Source: Spiroplasma culicicola AES-1
GTDB taxonomy: Bacteria; Bacillota_I; Bacilli_A; Mycoplasmatales; Mycoplasmataceae
Assembly (NCBI RefSeq): GCF_000565175.1
Contig: NZ_CP006681.1
Coordinates: 124,001 to 188,000, forward strand
Length of the DNA stretch: 64,000 nucleotides
Direction of reading: 5' to 3'
Below are positions 1 through 11,218 of this stretch, in pieces. The notes under the pieces were generated by a model. It was not told where the DNA came from. It saw only the letters and a list, made by a program, of their open reading frames with translations, and searched no databases. A program made the position numbers and the translations under genes. Position 1 is the stretch's first letter. Each line of letters opens with the position of its first letter.

Positions 1-261
1 ACTTCATTTACAGCAAAAGTTATTGATCCAGTTGGGTTACATGCAAGACCTGCATCAGTTTTAACAAAGGAAGCTTCAAAATTTGCTTCAGAAATTAAAA
101 TAATCTGTGGGGAAAAAGAAGGTAATCTAAAATCAATTATGAACGTAATGGCTTTAGCAGTTAAATCAGGGGCAGAAATTACTATTGAAGCAACTGGTGA
201 TGACGAAAAAGAAGCTATTGCAGCTATTGAGCAAGCAATGAAAGATAATTCAATTATCTAA
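1..261 (+). CDS. ptsH: PTS phosphocarrier protein HPr (5' end cut by window)
   Basis: HPr accepts phosphate from enzyme I on a histidine and passes it to the EIIA domains of sugar permeases, in the cytosol. The visible 86 codons carry the active-site motif GLHARPAS, with the phosphorylated His at codon 14 of the window, and the regulatory serine region NLKSIMNVM, where HPr kinase phosphorylates Ser in low-GC Gram-positives and mollicutes. Only the first one or two residues are missing, so the gene is essentially complete. A hairpin terminator follows directly, so it is the last or only gene of its transcript. Its partner enzyme I lies 5.7 kb downstream, separated by ABC transporter genes. Confidence 0.96.
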   Translation, partial: TSFTAKVIDPVGLHARPASVLTKEASKFASEIKIICGEKEGNLKSIMNVMALAVKSGAEITIEATGDDEKEAIAAIEQAMKDNSII

Positions 262-286
262 TTTAAAATTTTATTTAAAAGTATTG

Positions 287-316
287 AAAAACACCATTTT
301 AATGGTGTTTTTTTAT
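287..316 (+). terminator. Rho-independent terminator of ptsH
   Basis: The sequence AACACCATT-TTAATGGTGTT forms a hairpin and is followed by a run of seven T. It lies 26 nt after the ptsH stop. Confidence 0.85.
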
Positions 317-386
317 TTTTTAAACTTATAGTGTTTATATAAAGTTATCTTGAAACATAGTATAATAATTATTAAGGAGGAATAAA

Positions 387-1127
387 ATGATAGAGATAAA
401 AAATGTCTCAAGGAAACTGGGTAACTTTGGTTTACAAAATGTTAGTTTTAAAATCAAAAAGGGTTCAGTTGTTGCCTTTGTTGGTGACAATGGAGCTGGA
501 AAAACTACAACAATCAAAGCATTATTTGGTGAATTGAAGATTGATAGCGGTCAGATTTTAATTGATGGTAAAAATATCTTTGAAAATAACAACTTAAAAA
601 AAGTTGCTTTTTTTCCAGATTCAAATAACGTACCAATGAATATTAAAGTCCATGACTATATGCATTACATTTGTGCTGCCAATGGTATTACAAGTGATAT
701 TGCAAACAAAAAAATTGATAGTGTTTATAAATTATTAGAATTAAGACCTTACAAAAACAAAAAAATCAAAGAACTTTCATCGGGTTGAAAGAAAAAGGCT
801 ATTATGGCAAGTGTTCTTATTAGAACACCAGAATATATTGTATTTGACGAACCAACAGCAAATGTGGACGTTGAATCTAAATTATATTTTATGAATATTT
901 TAAAATTATTAGTAAGACAGGGAATTACTGTTTTAATTACAAGTCATATTATTGAAGAACTTCAAGAAGTGGCAAACTATTTAGTATTAATTAAAAAGGG
1001 TGAAATTGTTTATGAAAATGATTTTGACAACCAAAAAGAGCAAATAATGGATGTATACAAACAGCATATGAAAAGTCCAATTAAGGATTTAAGAATTTTG
1101 CAAGAATTGTATCGTGGAGAAATTTAA
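387..1127 (+). CDS. ABC transporter ATP-binding protein, copy 1
   Basis: A 246-residue ATPase that should energise the permease encoded immediately downstream, on the inner face of the membrane. Visible motifs are Walker A GDNGAGKTT near residue 33, Walker B IVFDEPTA near 155, and the H-loop in ITSH near 190. The signature loop is LSSGW instead of LSGGQ, and its W is a UGA codon at 785-787. AAGGAGGAA stands just before the ATG. The protein is about 70% identical by eye to the second ATPase at 3065, so the two ATPase/permease pairs look like a tandem duplication. The family resembles ABC-2/CcmA-type exporters. The substrate cannot be told from sequence. Confidence 0.9.
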
Positions 1128-1128
1128 G

Positions 1129-3045
1129 ATGAAATTAAAATTAGACAAAAGGAAAGCAAATGTTGAAAAACAAGCGTCTGCTAACTTTACAATTATTTTT
1201 AATATCAACTTAAAAATGGCTCTTAAAAACGCGGGTATTTTAGTTACTAAATTAGTTTATATTTTTGCAATGATTATGATTTTAACTTTTGAGGTATCTT
1301 CAGCAATTAAACCTCAAGATGTAGATTCATTAGCAACTTTTAAATTGATATTTTATATATTTTCAACCATTTTAACAGTATTTTATACTATGGTTATTAC
1401 TATATATTTACTTAAAAAACAGTGATCTGATGGAATTCATTCGATTGAATCAAGAGCTGGATTTAAACCATGAAAATCTTATTTAATTCGTGCTCTTGTA
1501 CAATTTACTGTAATGTCAATTTCAAATGCAATTATTTTATTTTATTGCATTGTATTGCAATTTATATCTGCTGCAAACACAGAAATTTATTTTGCATATG
1601 TGTATTCACAAATGTTTTTCTTAGTATTTTTATCAGTTGTAGTAACTTTAATGTTATTAGTAATATTTGCAGTATGTAATACACTAGTAGGAACAATGTT
1701 ATCAACAGTATTAATGTTCTTTATGGCATTTTCACCATTATTTGCATCAATTAAATCTCTACTTTCTGGAGATTCATCAATTGATTATGGATTAAAAATG
1801 AATGCTATAGATGCTTTTACACGTTCAACATTAAGTGATGGTAATGTAAAAGTTAATTCATTGTATAAGGATCAATTAAACAATGATCAATCAATATACT
1901 TAACACAATTTAAAGATAATTTAGAGGGTCTAAGTGAAACATTAAGTGAAGAAATAGATATTAAATATCTTGGTTTATCACAAATACCATTGGAAGCTCG
2001 TACAATGGTTGAATATTATGATTTAAATAATGGGGATATAAATGCACAATGAGTGGTATGAAAAGATATGACTTATAAACTTTTAAGCACTGGACAATAT
2101 GGTTATGAAAATTATGTTGAGGGAGACAATCTTCCAAAAGAAAAGTTCATATTAAATAAATTGCCAATTGCAGATATTTTAGAAGATTTATTAGTTGCTG
2201 TAATTGAAAATTCCACTCAATTCAAAAACGAAAATGATGGTATTGTACCAGCCCTATTTATAGAATCATATAGTTGAAACTATACTCCAGAGGTAATTCA
2301 AATTGATAACTTTATTAGTCAATTGAAAAAAGTAAAACCAGAGTATAGTAATTTTTTAACAAATATTAATAAAATTTATAACAAAATGTCTGTTGTTTTA
2401 AATGCAGATTCAACTCAAATATTTTCAAATACACAAAGAACACATTCAAGTGACACTCCAATTGCGCATGAACTTTATACAAGTGATATTTCATATAGCC
2501 AAAATGATATACAAAGTAGAAATATTTGTGATGAAATAGGTATAGAATGTAATCAAGAAATTCTTGATAGAAATGAAGCTGTTGCAGAAACTTACAACAG
2601 TTTTCCTGAACTTTCAATTATTAATTATTTAATTATTAATTTATGATTTGATTCATTTGCACTTGATAGTGAAATTGATACATTGTATCAATATTACAAT
2701 AATTCACAAGCTGCAAAAGATTTAACAACAGATGTATTTAAACACTTTGGTGTAATGTCTACAGGAATATTTGCAAATCCATTAATTAATGATTCATTTA
2801 ATTCATCAAGTTTTGCACCTATTAAACAAGGAAATACAACATCTGTAAAAAATATATTAGATTATGAAAAATATACACCAGATAATTTAGAGGCCTATGC
2901 CTTACAAGAACCTTACATTATTAAAGAAAAACTAAAATATACAAATGCATTCATTATTCCATTAGCATACTTTGTGTATCTATTAGTATGTTCACCATTA
3001 GCTTATATAGGATATTGATTCTATGAAAGAAAAACAAAAATTTAA
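1129..3045 (+). CDS. ABC transporter permease with large extracellular domain, copy 1
   Basis: A 638-residue membrane protein, membrane partner of the preceding ATPase. Hydrophobic segments lie near residues 36-55, 72-94, 115-145 and 163-205. A soluble stretch of about 400 residues follows, then one last membrane segment near 605-630. This is the pattern of ABC-2-like exporters with a big outside loop. Several UGA codons are read as Trp. The ATG is 1 nt after the ATPase stop and has GGAG about 10 nt upstream. A GTG at 1114 in the same frame is a less likely start, because it would lie inside the ATPase gene and lacks its own ribosome site. Copy 2 at 3813 has the same plan but much lower sequence similarity than the ATPases have. 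Confidence 0.8.
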
Positions 3046-3064
3046 AGGAAAGGAACTATTTTAA

Positions 3065-3823
3065 ATGATTGAAGTTAAAAAAATTACAAGAGATCTTGGT
3101 GGTTTCTTCTTAAATCAAGTAAGTTTTACAATTAAAAAGGGTTCAGTTGTTGCTTTTGTTGGCGATAATGGAGCAGGTAAAACTACAACAATTAAAGCTT
3201 TATTTGGTGAATTGCGATTAGATAGTGGACAAATTTTAATGAATGGAAAAGATATTTTAGATGATCAAAATTTACAAAGAATTGCATTCTTTCCTGATTC
3301 AAATAACGTACCAATGAACATGAAATTAAAAGATTATGTTTCATATATTTGTGCAGTGAATGGAATGTCAAAAAAACAAGCTCAAGATAGAGCTGAAGCT
3401 GTATATACAATGTTAGGGTTAGAACCTTACGTTAATAAGAAATTAAAAAGTTTATCAGCTGGATGAAAGAAAAGAGCAATTATGGCAAGTGTTTTAGTTA
3501 GAGCACCTGAATTTATTGTTTTTGATGAACCAACAGCAAACGTTGATGTTGAAGCAAAATTATCATTTATGAACATTTTGCATGAACTATCAAATATTGG
3601 AGTAACTATTTTAATTACAAGTCATATTCTTGAAGAACTTCAAGAAGTGGCAAACTATTTAGTACTAATTAAAAATGGTGAAATAGTATATGAAAATGAC
3701 TTTGACAATAAAACACAAAAAATATCAGACATTTATAAAACAATTAATGCTCAAAAAACAGATAACATTAGTTTATTAAATGACGTTTATTTAAATGCTG
3801 GAGGTGTTGAAAATGGAAAATAA
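3065..3823 (+). CDS. ABC transporter ATP-binding protein, copy 2
   Basis: A 252-residue paralogue of the ATPase at 387. It carries Walker A GDNGAGKTT, Walker B IVFDEPTANVDV, the H-loop in ITSH, and a signature loop of LSAGW with W encoded by UGA at 3463-3465. The whole segment from Walker A to FFPDSNNVPMN is almost unchanged between the copies. AAAGGAAAGGA precedes the start. The 3' end overlaps the next permease by 11 nt, which suggests translational coupling. The ATPases are far better conserved between the two pairs than the permeases, so the transporters may share an ATPase-driven mechanism but differ in substrate. Confidence 0.9.
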
Positions 3824-5828
3824 TCAAAATCCAATTCAAACAAGCACTGTAAAGCTTAATTTACAAAAACCTGTTAAAGTCAAAAAACAAAAAGAACCTC
3901 GTCAAAAGGGTGAAAAATTTATCAAGCCAATTAAATTTGAAGGTATTTGATTATTATTATGAGTTAATGTTAAAAAAGCATTTACTACAAAAACAATCAT
4001 AGCAATGGGAATTGTTTTCTTAATTATTTCGTTTATCTTTACATCAATATCATTGCCAATGATAGCTTCAGGAGATGAAGTTGGAAAAATTATTTCATGA
4101 ATTGGATATATTTTAACAATGTTCTTCTATATAATTTTTCTATCACTACTAGCAATAATATTGGTTAAAACTCCAATTCTAGAAGGAATTACCCAAATTG
4201 AAATTAGAGCAGGAGTTGCTATTTGAAAATCATATTTAATAAGATTTGCAACATACTTATTAATTGCATTTGCATATTGTTTAGTAAATATGATTATTGT
4301 ATTTAGTTACCTGCCTTTAGCTCAAAACTTAAAATATCTAAGAATGGCCTTTATAATAAGTCCCCCAATTTTCTTATTTATCTTTGCAATAATTTGATAT
4401 CCATTAATTACATTTATTGCATTAATTTGTTCACAAGCAATGGGAATATTTACAAATATTTTTGTTGGAGCAGTAGTTGCAGTTGTACCTATTATTAATG
4501 CTGTTATTCCAGTATTTATGGGAGATTTTGGTGAAAAAAATAAAGATATTCAAGTTAAGACCGTCCAATTACAATTGGCAAATGATTTTTATCAATCAAC
4601 AATTAATGATGAAAATGTAAAAGGTATTTATGAAGAAGATATTTTAAGTCAAATAAATAAAAATATTGATCAGATAAATAAACAACATAATACAACAACG
4701 GAAGATAATATATGTGTTATTAGAACTTTAGATTTAAATTCACTTATTACTTATGATCAAACTTCAGAAGGCAATCCCTCTGGATGTTCTTCAGCGTCAA
4801 ATTATTTAGAATATCTTGAAAGAGCATTCTATTTAGGTGAATTTAATACAAATACTACAACTAATACTGAAATTACAAATGTATTTGATAATCTTTATAT
4901 TTCACAAATTTTATCAGCAATGTTTGATTTAGTTGATGAAAAACTATATGAAGTACCTGTTGGTCATCCTGGATTTAACGAAGCGGGAATATATTATGCA
5001 AGTAGTTCACAAAGTTGATATGATAATTCAAGATCTACAAACTATATAGATATTTCAGTGTTAGTAAAATGATTAGCAAAACAATTACCTGAATATAAAA
5101 ATCTTTTAACAACTATTGAAAAACAATATAATAAATACAAAGAAATTATGTGAGATTACAATTCTATTAATGATAATTATTATTTATATTCAGGAAAATC
5201 ATATTCATATATGAAAATAGCACAAAATGATTTTTATAAAGGTGTACTTGAATTGAATAATGATGCAATTAGTGTTTATAAAAGACATCCAGAATTGGCA
5301 ATCATTAACAATTTAATTATTCAAAATTGAATGAATGTTTATGCACTAAATTCAAGTCTTCAACAGTCAGCTTGAAATGAAGATAATTATGGTGGTAGTT
5401 GAAATACAACATCATTAACAAATGAAGAAATGTTTGAAAAAATGCAAAAACGTACTACTTCACAAATTATTTCTAAATATGCTAATCCAACTCATCATAT
5501 TTCTTCAATGTGAAATGGATTATTTGGTAAAAATGTTATGTTAGATTTACTTGTAAGTGATTCTAGTATGGAAATGATTCCTAGGGGTGTTACCAAAGGA
5601 GTTTCAAATTTAGAAGAGTTTGCTCAATATTCAACATGAGATTATGTCAAAAGTGCCAAAGCAAGTGAAATTGATCCAGATAGAAAAATGGTACCAATGT
5701 TTGAAAAAGTAACTTTAAAAGTTAACTTTGGATATAATGTTTCATTGATAGTATTTATTTATGTTCTATCTTCATTAGGAGTAAATGCTTTAGTTTACTT
5801 AACATATAAAAAACAAGCTAGAATTTAA
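3813..5828 (+). CDS. ABC transporter permease with large extracellular domain, copy 2
   Basis: A 671-residue membrane protein. The N-terminus is about 50 residues, basic and cytosolic (many K, PVKVKKQKEPRQK). It is followed by membrane segments near 64-85, 95-115, 142-165, 180-200 and 205-235, a soluble region of about 400 residues, and a final membrane segment near 645-665. It is the last gene of the four-gene ABC cluster and is followed by a terminator. The start overlaps the ATPase gene. The second copy of the pair has diverged strongly in the soluble domain, which is rich in Tyr and Asn. The substrate is unknown; export of a lipid, peptide or drug is possible. Confidence 0.78.
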
Positions 5829-5833
5829 TATTT

Positions 5834-5865
5834 AAAAAAATCTCATTAGAGATTTTTTTGTTTTT
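5834..5865 (+). terminator. Terminator of the ABC cluster
   Basis: The hairpin AAATCTC-ATTA-GAGATTT is followed by a T-rich run. It starts 5 nt after the permease stop. Confidence 0.85.
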
Positions 5866-5908
5866 AAACCCATAGATTAGAAATGCTTATAATGAACTAA
5901 ATTTTGTG

Positions 5909-5914
5909 TATAAT
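5909..5914 (+). promoter_or_regulatory. Probable -10 box of ptsI
   Basis: A perfect TATAAT lies 36 nt before the ptsI ATG and is preceded by TGTG. The -35 region (near 5886) is a poor match. AGGAGG at 5935-5940 is the ribosome site. Confidence 0.5.
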
Positions 5915-5949
5915 AATAGTTGATTAACAATTTAGGAGGAATACACAAA

Positions 5950-7668
5950 ATGTCAATGAAATTAAAAGGAATTGGGGCAAGTAACGGGATTGCTGTTGCT
6001 AAAGTTTATGTTTTAGACGAACAACCAATCGTTATACCTCAAGAAAATACAACAGATGTTGAAAAAGAATTAGCAAATGTTAGCGCTTCAATTGAAAAAG
6101 CAAAAACAGATTTAGTAAATCTACAAAAAATTGCACTTGAAAAATTGGGTGAAGAAAAAGCAGCTATTTTTGAAGCACATGCTTCAATCTTAGAAGACCC
6201 AGCAATGAGCGAAGAATTTACTGCTTTAATTAAGGAACAAAATTACAATGGAGCAAAAGCAATTGATGAAGTTGCAACCAAATATATTGAAATGTTTGGT
6301 GCAATGGATGATGATTACTTTAGAGAAAGAGCAGCTGATGTTAAAGATGTAACAGAAAGATTAATGCGTTACGTTTTGGGATTACCAGTTGCAGATTTAG
6401 CAACAATTAATGAAGAAGTTATTATTGTTGCAGAAGATTTAACACCATCTCAAACTGCACAGTTAAATCCATTATTTGTAAAAGGATTTGCATGTAATAT
6501 TGGGGGAAGAACTAGTCATGCTGCTATTATGGCAAGAAGTTTAGAGATTCCTGCAGTTTTGGGATTAAAAACTATTGTTCATAGTGTTAAAGAAAATGAT
6601 ATTTTAGCAATGGATGGATTAACTGGAGAAGTTGAAATTAATCCAGCAAACAAAGACGAATGAACTAAAAAAGCTGAGAAATTTAAACAAGAACAAGCTG
6701 AATTAGAAAAATTTAAAACTTTACCAACAGTTACAAAAGATGGATTTGATAAATTTATTTTAGAAGGAAATATTGGTAGTCCAAAAGATGTAGCTGCTGT
6801 TTTAGAAAATGGGGGAGAAGGAGTTGGATTATTTAGATCTGAATTCTTATACATGGACAATGATCATTTCCCTACAGAAGATGAGCAATTTGAAGCTTAC
6901 AAAAAAGTTGTAAGTGACATGAATGGCAAAGTAACAATTATTAGAACACTTGATATTGGGGGAGACAAAAAATTATCATATTTTGAATTCCCAGAAGAAA
7001 TGAATCCATTCTTAGGATATCGTGCAATTAGATTTACATTAGACAGAAAAGATATTTTTAGAGACCAAATTAGAGCTTTACTAAGAGCTAGTGCATTTGG
7101 ACCAATTGGAATTATGTTCCCAATGATTGCAACAGTTGATGAATTTAAAGCAGCAAAACAATTTACACTTGATTGTAAAGTTGAATTAGAAAAAGAAGGT
7201 GTTAAAGTTGGTGCAGATCTAGAAATCGGAATGATGGTAGAAATTCCTGCAGCAGCAGTAAATGCTGAAAACTTTGCAAAACATGCTGATTTCTTCAGTG
7301 TTGGAACAAACGACTTAATTCAATATTCAATGGCTGCTGACAGAATGAGTGAACATGTGACATATTTATACCAACCATATAATCCTTCAATTTTAAGATT
7401 ATTAAAATTAACAATTGATGGAGCACACAAACATGGTAAATGAGCTGGAATGTGTGGAGAAATGGCTGGAGAACCTGAAGCAGTTCCATTATTAATGGGT
7501 TTAGGACTTGATGCTTATTCAATGTCTGCAACAAGTATTCCTCAAGCAAGAAGCATTATGTCAAAATTGACTTTAGAAGAAACTCAAACATTAGCTGCTA
7601 AAGCTCTTGAATGTGAAACTTCTGATGAAGTATTGGCATTAGTAAATGACTTAATGAAAAATAAATAA
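5950..7668 (+). CDS. ptsI: PTS enzyme I (phosphoenolpyruvate-protein phosphotransferase)
   Basis: Enzyme I takes phosphate from phosphoenolpyruvate and hands it to HPr, the first step of PTS sugar uptake. The gene gives 572 residues, the usual length. The active-site histidine is His190 in [13 protein letters not shown]. The PEP-binding TIM barrel follows, with [56 protein letters not shown] and CGEMAG all in order. Two Trp positions are UGA (6661 and 7441). AGGAGGAA precedes the ATG at 5950. The gene is a single transcription unit with its own promoter-like box and terminator; ptsH and crr are in separate units nearby. Confidence 0.97.
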
Positions 7669-7674
7669 TAAGTA

Positions 7675-7700
7675 AAAAAATCCCTTATGGGATTTTTTAT
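7675..7700. terminator. Bidirectional terminator between ptsI and the minus-strand gene
   Basis: AAAAAATCCC-TTAT-GGGATTTTTT is fully symmetric, so it can end ptsI on the plus strand and the converging gene that stops at 7711 on the minus strand. Confidence 0.8.
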
Positions 7701-7710
7701 ATTTTCTGAA

Positions 7711-8445
7711 TTAATTTATAATAAAATCAATTTCAAGAGTTTTGTATCCTTCACTGATAAAAACAATTTTTGTTTTACCAGTATTTTTTGCATTAATTTC
7801 AAATTCAATATTACTAATATTTTGAATTTGAGTAATTGAAACTATATTATTGTTTTTGCAAAAAGCAGTAATATTAATATTTTTATCATCGCTGAATTTG
7901 ATGTTTGTAGTTTGACCTTTTTTAAGTAGATTTGAAGTTAAAACATAAGTAAATTCTTTTTCATTTATATCAACTTTAATTCCATTTGAAATTAAAATAT
8001 TTGTTAAATTATTAATTTGATTCTGTAACAATTGTTGATTTAATTGGGCTTCTTGTTTTTGAATTTTGATTTCTTGTTCAAGAAATTTGTTTCGTGCACT
8101 TTGTTGTTTATAAAGTAACTCACATTCTTTAGTTAGTCTTGGCATTTTTTTATCCTCATTTACAGTGATAAAACTGTTATAGGATGATACATATTTATTA
8201 AATTCTTTGACTATATGATCTTCCATTGCCATTATATCATTGTCATTTGTAGATTTCCAAGACCAATTTGTCTTATCAAAAATAAGATTGTATTTTTCTT
8301 CCATAAAATTTATGAAGGTAAAGTTATCATTATCAATGTCAAATGTATCTTTAAAAAGTCATTCTTGAATAAGTAGATCATCATTTTTAATGAAAGTTAA
8401 ATTTATTTGATTGTTAGAAGTAAAATTGTTGGTTTTATTTTTCAT
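7711..8445 (-). CDS. Hypothetical coiled-coil protein with C-terminal Ig-like domain
   Basis: A 244-residue protein of unknown function. The start at 8445 has AAGGAGAAAT upstream. The first 130 residues are polar and helical, with the signature FNKYVSSYNSFITVNEDKK then MPRLTKECELLYKQQ. A Gln/Lys-rich coiled coil spans about 115-150. The last 85 residues look like a bacterial Ig-like (Big_2-type) strand pattern (GQTTNIKFSD, FEINAKNTGKTKIVF). No signal peptide or membrane segment is visible. Two minus-strand genes near 62 kb share the first two blocks, so this is a dispersed family in this genome. One UGA Trp lies in the stretch QEWLFKDTF, upstream of an internal ATG at 8304. Confidence 0.75.
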
Positions 8446-8656
8446 ATTATTTCTCCTTATGAATAATGAATGAAAGAATTTTTTCTTTCAATATAGTAAT
8501 CGTCATAAAAATTGAGAAATTTACATATTTTTGTATGTTTTTTTAAGAAATATTAAAGATAAAATCACTGATTTACATTTATTAATTTTTATAAGCTAAA
8601 ATGTACTATTATAATAAAGATAATTATTATAGAATAATTATGGAAGGAGATCACTC

Positions 8657-9133
8657 ATGGGATTATTTACAAAAAATAAAAGCGTAGAAGTATTTGCACC
8701 AGTTGATGGAGAAATTATTGATTTATCTACTGTGCAAGATGATGTATTTGCAGAAAAAATGTTAGGTGAAGGTTTAGCATTTGTTCCAGCAAATGGTGAA
8801 TTCGTTGCTCCAATTGATGGGAAACTAGTTACAGTATTTCCATCAGGACATGCATATGGAATTGCAACTAAAAGCGGTGTTGAAATTTTATTACACATTG
8901 GTTTAGATACAGTTTCATTAGATGGTGAAGGGTTTGACGTTAAAGTTAAACAAGATCAAACAGTTTCAGTGGGAGATTTATTAGTAAATGTTGATATTGA
9001 AAATGTTTCTAAAAAAGTACCTTCAATGCAAACTCCATTAATTTTTACAACTGATTCAATGAACGGAAGAACAATTGAAATTGTAAAATCAGGAACTGTT
9101 GCAAAGGGAGACTTAATTGCTATAGTTAAATAA
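8657..9133 (+). CDS. crr: PTS glucose-type EIIA component
   Basis: A free-standing EIIA(Glc) of 158 residues. It accepts phosphate from HPr and passes it to EIIB domains of glucose-family permeases in the membrane. Both catalytic histidines are visible: His65 in SGHAYGIAT and His80 in ILLHIGLDTV, the latter being the phosphorylated one. The N-terminus has the usual FAPVDGEIIDL. GGAAGGAGAT stands before the ATG. The gene sits alone between a divergent hypothetical gene and a strong terminator. With ptsH and ptsI it supplies all soluble PTS proteins within 9 kb; no membrane permease (EIIC) is present in the window. Confidence 0.95.
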   Translation: MGLFTKNKSVEVFAPVDGEIIDLSTVQDDVFAEKMLGEGLAFVPANGEFVAPIDGKLVTVFPSGHAYGIATKSGVEILLHIGLDTVSLDGEGFDVKVKQDQTVSVGDLLVNVDIENVSKKVPSMQTPLIFTTDSMNGRTIEIVKSGTVAKGDLIAIVK

Positions 9134-9134
9134 A

Positions 9135-9172
9135 AATAAAAATGTTTATAAAATAAGCATTTTTATTTTTTT
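9135..9172 (+). terminator. Terminator of crr
   Basis: A perfect 10-bp stem, AATAAAAATG paired with CATTTTTATT, is followed by eight T. Confidence 0.88.
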
Positions 9173-9202
9173 TATTAGTAAAATAATAAATAAGGTGAAA
9201 TT

Positions 9203-10270
9203 ATGGAAACAAATAATGACAAAACATTAGAAAAAGAATTTGCAAAAAACGAGAAGAAAGTTGCAAAGGCAATGGCCAAAAAAGAAAAAAAATTAGAAAG
9301 AGAAATTAGACATAACGAAAGAAAAGTTAAGTTTTATAAGTGACATAATAAAAATTATAAGCTAGAAGATAATCAATTTAGATATAACTTAGTTAATTGA
9401 AAAACTGATGGAATGATTTTTTTAAGTTGTGCGTTTTTTATTCCAGTTTTATTTTCTTTAATTGGATTTTTCTTTTTTGATCTAAAAACAAATAATTATA
9501 CTCAAGCTACAGTTGAACTTGCAAAATTAATTAGTGCAGCTGTTGGTCTATTTTTATTGGGCCAACGTCACTCAAGAATATTGTGAAGTGGGGGATTTGC
9601 TTGATATTTCCTATATGTATTAGCTCCCCAATTTATTGTTTTAATTCTTGCATTTATTCCATTTGAAAATAGTGATATTTTTAATATGTTGGCAATGCTA
9701 ATTAGTGGTGCAGCTGTTTTAATAATTATTCTTAAATTTGATAGAGTTATAACTAAAAGAATGAAAGAAACATTTAAAAATCATTTAGGTACTTTGATTG
9801 TTACAAGTCTTATTGCTTTTGTTGCGATGTTTTTAATTTCTACAATGTTCTTTTCAAGTTTAATTGAAAATACATGATTAAATCTAGCGCAAGCAGAAAA
9901 TCAAAATAGTTTAACTGGCCCATTAAATGATGCAAATACATCAACAACTGTAAAAATAATCTATGTTATCATATTATTTGCATATGCTGTTGTTGTGGCA
10001 CCTTTATTAGAAGAAATTGTAATTCGCCAATCATGATTTGTAAATATTGGAAATAAATGAGCTGGATTAATCTTTAGTTCATTATTCTTTGGGTTTATGC
10101 ATTATGGAACAACTGGAGATTATGAACATTTCTTAAGTTATACTTCTGCTGGATTTTGTTTAGGAGCTGTATTTATATTCTCAAAAGCAAATGTAACATA
10201 TTCATGAATGGTACACTTGTTAAATAACTTAACTGCATTTATTCTAATGATAATAGGTGCTTTTGCATAG
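9203..10270 (+). CDS. CPBP-family intramembrane metalloprotease
   Basis: A 355-residue membrane protein of the CPBP (CAAX protease and bacteriocin-processing, Abi) family. A highly charged cytosolic N-terminus of about 70 residues, rich in Lys and Glu, leads into about eight hydrophobic segments. The three catalytic motifs are present in the C-terminal half: EEIVIR at 270-275, FGFMH with His300, and HLLNN at 338-342. The ribosome site is AAGGTGAAA. The pseudouridine synthase gene begins 15 nt after its stop, so the two are probably cotranscribed. In bacteria the family is linked to peptide maturation or immunity to self-made peptides; the target here is unknown. Confidence 0.85.
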
Positions 10271-10285
10271 AAAGAAAACAAACTA

Positions 10286-11179
10286 ATGACAATCTTAAAA
10301 GTAAATAAAAATGATGAAAATCAAACGGTTTTTAATTTTATTAAGAAAAATTTTAAAACTACAAATTTATCAATTATCTATAAGTGATTTCGAACAAACA
10401 AAATTAAAATTAATGATAAAAGAATTAAGGATCAAAAAATTATTTTAAAATTTGGAGATGAAATAAAAGTTTATGATAGTGCAAGTGCTGTTAAAAGACA
10501 AAATAATCACATTGTTGATTACAGTTTATTAAAAGTTGTTTATGAAGATGACAATATTTTAATAGCAGATAAACCAAGTGGTTTAGAAATTCACTCACCA
10601 ATTAATGAAAATCTTGATGAAATGGTAAGAAGTTATTTAATTGAGAAAAAAGAATATAATATTGAAAATGAAAATTCATTTGTAATTAGTCATGTTCACA
10701 GAATTGATAAATTAACTCGTGGTTTGGTTATTTATGCTAAAAATAAAATGAGTTTAGATATATTATTAACTTCAATTCAAGAAAAAGATGAAATCTCAAA
10801 GTTTTATCTTGCAAAATTAGTAAATAATGATTTGCCTGAAGGTTTAGTAAATGGGTGAATTCGTTATGATAGTGAAAAACAAGTTGCTGTATTTAGAGAA
10901 ATTCAAAAGAATAGTTATAAAGAATCCAACCAGATTAATCAAATAGTTGATGAACAAAATAATATTTATTCAATTCAATTATTATCTGGAAGAAAACACC
11001 AAATTAGATCAATTTGTTCTTTTTATAAAGCACCAATTGTTGGAGATTTTCGATATGGAGCTCCAAGAAATGGATCAAAACAAATTGAATTAATTGCCTA
11101 TAAACTAATTTTTAATAATCTACAAGGTCAATTAAGTTATCTAAATAATCAAGAATTTATATCAAACTATAAATTTTAA
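10286..11179 (+). CDS. RluA-family 23S rRNA pseudouridine synthase
   Basis: A 297-residue enzyme that isomerises uridine to pseudouridine in rRNA. An S4-like N-terminal RNA-binding part (about 1-75, with KIKINDKRI and FGDEIKVYD) is followed by the catalytic domain. The catalytic aspartate is Asp141 in HRIDKLTRG, and ADKPSGLEIHS and SGRKHQIR flank it in the family order. The layout matches RluC/RluD rather than RsuA. The weak start (ATG at 10286, no good Shine-Dalgarno) fits coupling to the protease gene just upstream. Which uridine is modified cannot be told from sequence. Confidence 0.88.
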
Positions 11180-11218
11180 AATGATAAAATTAAAAATATA
11201 TTGCAAAGGGGGAAAAAT

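Noticed and set aside
8446-8656. A regulatory RNA in the 211-base divergent region before crr
   Set aside because: Only AT-rich sequence, a short GAAAGAA hairpin and the two ribosome sites were seen; nothing specific enough to call.
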